Below, one piece after another: positions 62,781 to 64,000 of a stretch of DNA of 64,000 bases. The notes beneath the pieces were generated by a model. That model made no database searches and was not told the origin of the DNA. It saw nothing but the letters and a program-made list of their open reading frames with translations. Positions within the stretch are counted from its first letter, which is position 1, and every line of letters begins with the position of its first letter. Location of the stretch: the NCBI GenBank assembly GCA_963734395.1, contig CAVTGY010000001.1, forward strand, positions 193,190 through 257,189. The letters are read 5' to 3'. Made by a program: the position numbers and the translations under genes. The stretch is from Bog-756 sp963734395. Lineage in GTDB: Bacteria > Actinomycetota > Acidimicrobiia > Acidimicrobiales > RAAP-2.

Positions 62781-63218
62781 TCAGGTGTACCCCTGCATGA
62801 TGTGCTCGATCCACCAGGCCGGAGCGGCGTTCATCAGGGTCTGGAGATCCCAGTAGTCCCACCATCGGACGATGGCTCCCTGGCGCAGCTCCTGTACCGA
62901 GACGAACGGGAGGGTGACCTGTTCGCCGGTGTGCCAGTGCCAGGTTTCGGCGTGCTCGGTCACCACCGTGTCCCCCTCGGCCACCATCAGCCGGAGCTGG
63001 TGCTCATACCCCGAGATCCGCTCGAGCCCGAGCCGCAGCCGGGCCACGATCTGGTCGGGCCCGTGGGCCACGTCGTCGGCCGGAGAGGGCACGTCGGTGT
63101 ACTCGCTGTCCTCGGCGAAGCAGCCGCGGATGCGGTCCCAGTCGCGGGCGTAGAGCGCGTCCCAGAGCTCCTGGACCCGTTGCTTTGTTGGCGGCCCCTC
63201 GGTCGGCGTCGACTCGCC
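62781..63218 (-). CDS. SnoaL-like/NTF2-fold protein
   Basis: About 145 residues. VQELWDALYARDWDRIRGCFAEDSEYTDVPSPADDVAHGPDQIVARLRLGLERISGYEH is the N-terminal half of a SnoaL_2-type domain, and VVTEHAETWHWHTGEQVTLPFVSVQEL, IVRWWDYWDLQTLMNAAPAWW its C-terminal sheet. Such proteins include limonene-1,2-epoxide-hydrolase-like and cyclase-like enzymes. The start is uncertain: ATG at 63218 is in the neighbouring frame and would need a one-base shift. Convergent with the APC permease. Confidence 0.75.
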   Translation of the reverse strand, partial: GESTPTEGPPTKQRVQELWDALYARDWDRIRGCFAEDSEYTDVPSPADDVAHGPDQIVARLRLGLERISGYEHQLRLMVAEGDTVVTEHAETWHWHTGEQVTLPFVSVQELRQGAIVRWWDYWDLQTLMNAAPAWWIEHIMQGYT

Positions 63219-63314
63219 ATGGTGCCCCGCACGGTACTCGACGCGGGAACCAGCCGCCCGGAGTGGAACACACGGTCCCCGTCGTGGCGAGGCCCGCCTC
63301 CTACGCTGACGCGG

Positions 63315-64000
63315 GTGACAGAGCGGGATCGACTGGGGCCGCGGGCCGAGCCGGGCCTCCGACTCGCAACCTGCAGCCTGGTGCTCGCCGTGATCGCCTC
63401 GGTGACTGCCGCTTGCGGAAGCGACGACCCGGCAGCGACGCCGACGCCGGCTCCCCATGTGGTGGTCGAGCCCTCGGCGCGCGTCGGACAGCTTCCGATC
63501 TCCAGCGGTGGCGAGTCCACCCAGGGGCCGATCGGGACCAATCCCTCCAAGGCCGGCGGGGTGGAGCTGGACGTGTTGTCCGGTCTGCTGGATGACCAAC
63601 CGATCTACAACGGTGACTTCGCAGATCCCTTCGTGCTCCGGACCCCCGACAGCCTCTTCGTCTACGCCTCCAATACCACGACCACCCAATACGCCAAGGG
63701 GGTCCACGTCCCGGTCATCGAGCTCTCCCGCGACTCCGGATTCGAGGGCCAGTACCTGGGGGACGCCCTCCCCACCCTGCCCACCTGGACGGTCCCGGGC
63801 TACCAGTGGGCGCCGGCGGTGTGGACGCGGCCCGACGGCACCTACGTGCTCTACTACTCGACCCCGGCGACCATCCCCCTGGGATGCCTGGGCAAGACCC
63901 CGCCGACCGGCTGCGTGCACTCGATCAACGGGCCGACCAGTGCCATGTGCATCTCGCGGGCGACCAGCACCAATCCGTCGGGCCCATGACGATACGTTGC
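63315..64000 (+). CDS. GH43-like lipoprotein, 5' part (leaves the window)
   Basis: At least 224 residues. GTG at 63315 starts a lipoprotein signal (LATCSLVLAVIASVTAACG, lipobox Cys at the end), then a Pro/Thr-rich linker and a GH43-type propeller: IYNGDFADPFVLRTPDSLFVYASN (catalytic base Asp), LPTLPTWTVPGYQWAPAVWTRPDGTYVLYYS and SAMCISRATSTNPSGP. A TGA at 63987 ends the frame, but a missing base would give GPYDDT, as expected at this place in the fold, so the gene probably continues past 64000. It is paralogous to the GH43 part of 17519-18848 but lacks its helical N-terminal domain. Confidence 0.8.

Noticed and set aside
61212..63314. Long plus-strand frame over the APC permease, in phase with the GH43-like lipoprotein
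   Set aside because: It overlaps the permease in another frame and has Arg/Gly/Pro-rich nonsense composition; only the part from 63315 is coding.

Overview
The window is high-GC DNA of an actinobacterium. The lineage markers are an S-(hydroxymethyl)mycothiol dehydrogenase (MscR), a MarP-type CvpA/trypsin membrane protease, the ffs-dnaX order, several regulator promoters that look leaderless, and LigD/LigC-type repair proteins. The mix of sulfotransferases, repeat-bearing Tat-exported surface protein and small GC-rich hypotheticals would suit an uncultured Acidimicrobiia-like lineage, but that placement is inference. Many conserved genes (dnaX, tadA, mscR, GH15, MarP, an FtsX permease) carry single-base frameshifts. 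These cluster at 0-3.2, 12.4-34, 36.9-37.7 and 47.4-60.8 kb plus the right edge, while 3.3-12.4, 34-36.9 and 37.7-47.4 kb are clean. Patchy indel errors in the assembly explain this better than gene decay, so broken genes are reported as whole spans with the approximate break points.

Layout. 0-3.2 kb: dnaX (leaving the window at the left), SRP RNA, two tRNA-Ser genes around tadA, and a degenerate IS481-family element inserted at the 3' end of the second tRNA-Ser with a 15-bp target duplication. 3.3-9 kb: a MerR regulator with its operator, two small proteins, and an ABC transporter/two-component operon. 9-15 kb: a peroxiredoxin divergent from a TetR gene across a perfect 14-bp inverted repeat; a sulfotransferase and a phytanoyl-CoA-dioxygenase-like protein; an ABC-2 exporter divergent from a second TetR with two tandem operators. 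15-19.4 kb: a secreted GH3 enzyme, a GH43-like protein and a membrane protein sharing a domain with it. 19.5-24 kb: an orphan DNA methyltransferase, a glycosyltransferase-like protein, a Tat-exported surface protein translationally coupled to a Fic protein, and a VOC protein.

24-31 kb is a surface-glycan cluster with two sulfotransferases, glycosyltransferases (one GT2+GT4 fusion) and two methyltransferases. 31-37 kb holds a DUF2156/MprF-like protein, a membrane metallophosphoesterase, lysS, a membrane-anchored esterase and tRNA-Lys. 37-38.4 kb is an ArsR-SRPBCC fusion followed by two tandem paralogous small proteins. 38.5-42.5 kb is a DNA-repair island: LigD-type primase-polymerase, HhH-PHP protein, ATP-dependent ligase and a 5'-3' exonuclease, the last behind an AT-rich palindrome-dense region. 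42.8-49.3 kb: a PspC-linked two-component system, PspC and DUF1707 membrane proteins, and a MacB/FtsX-type ABC transporter. 49-56 kb: an EamA-family transporter, a paralogue of the 36-kb esterase, an MBL-fold hydrolase coupled to a GH15 enzyme with a lysine-rich tail, and MarP. 56-64 kb: a beta-propeller lipoprotein, a methyltransferase, a PLP decarboxylase, mscR coupled to an APC permease, a SnoaL-like protein, and a second GH43-like lipoprotein running off the right edge.

Working picture: the region mixes housekeeping genes (translation, replication, repair, thiol detoxification) with cell-envelope functions, and several regulators sit next to their targets with operators that can be read directly in the intergenic DNA.
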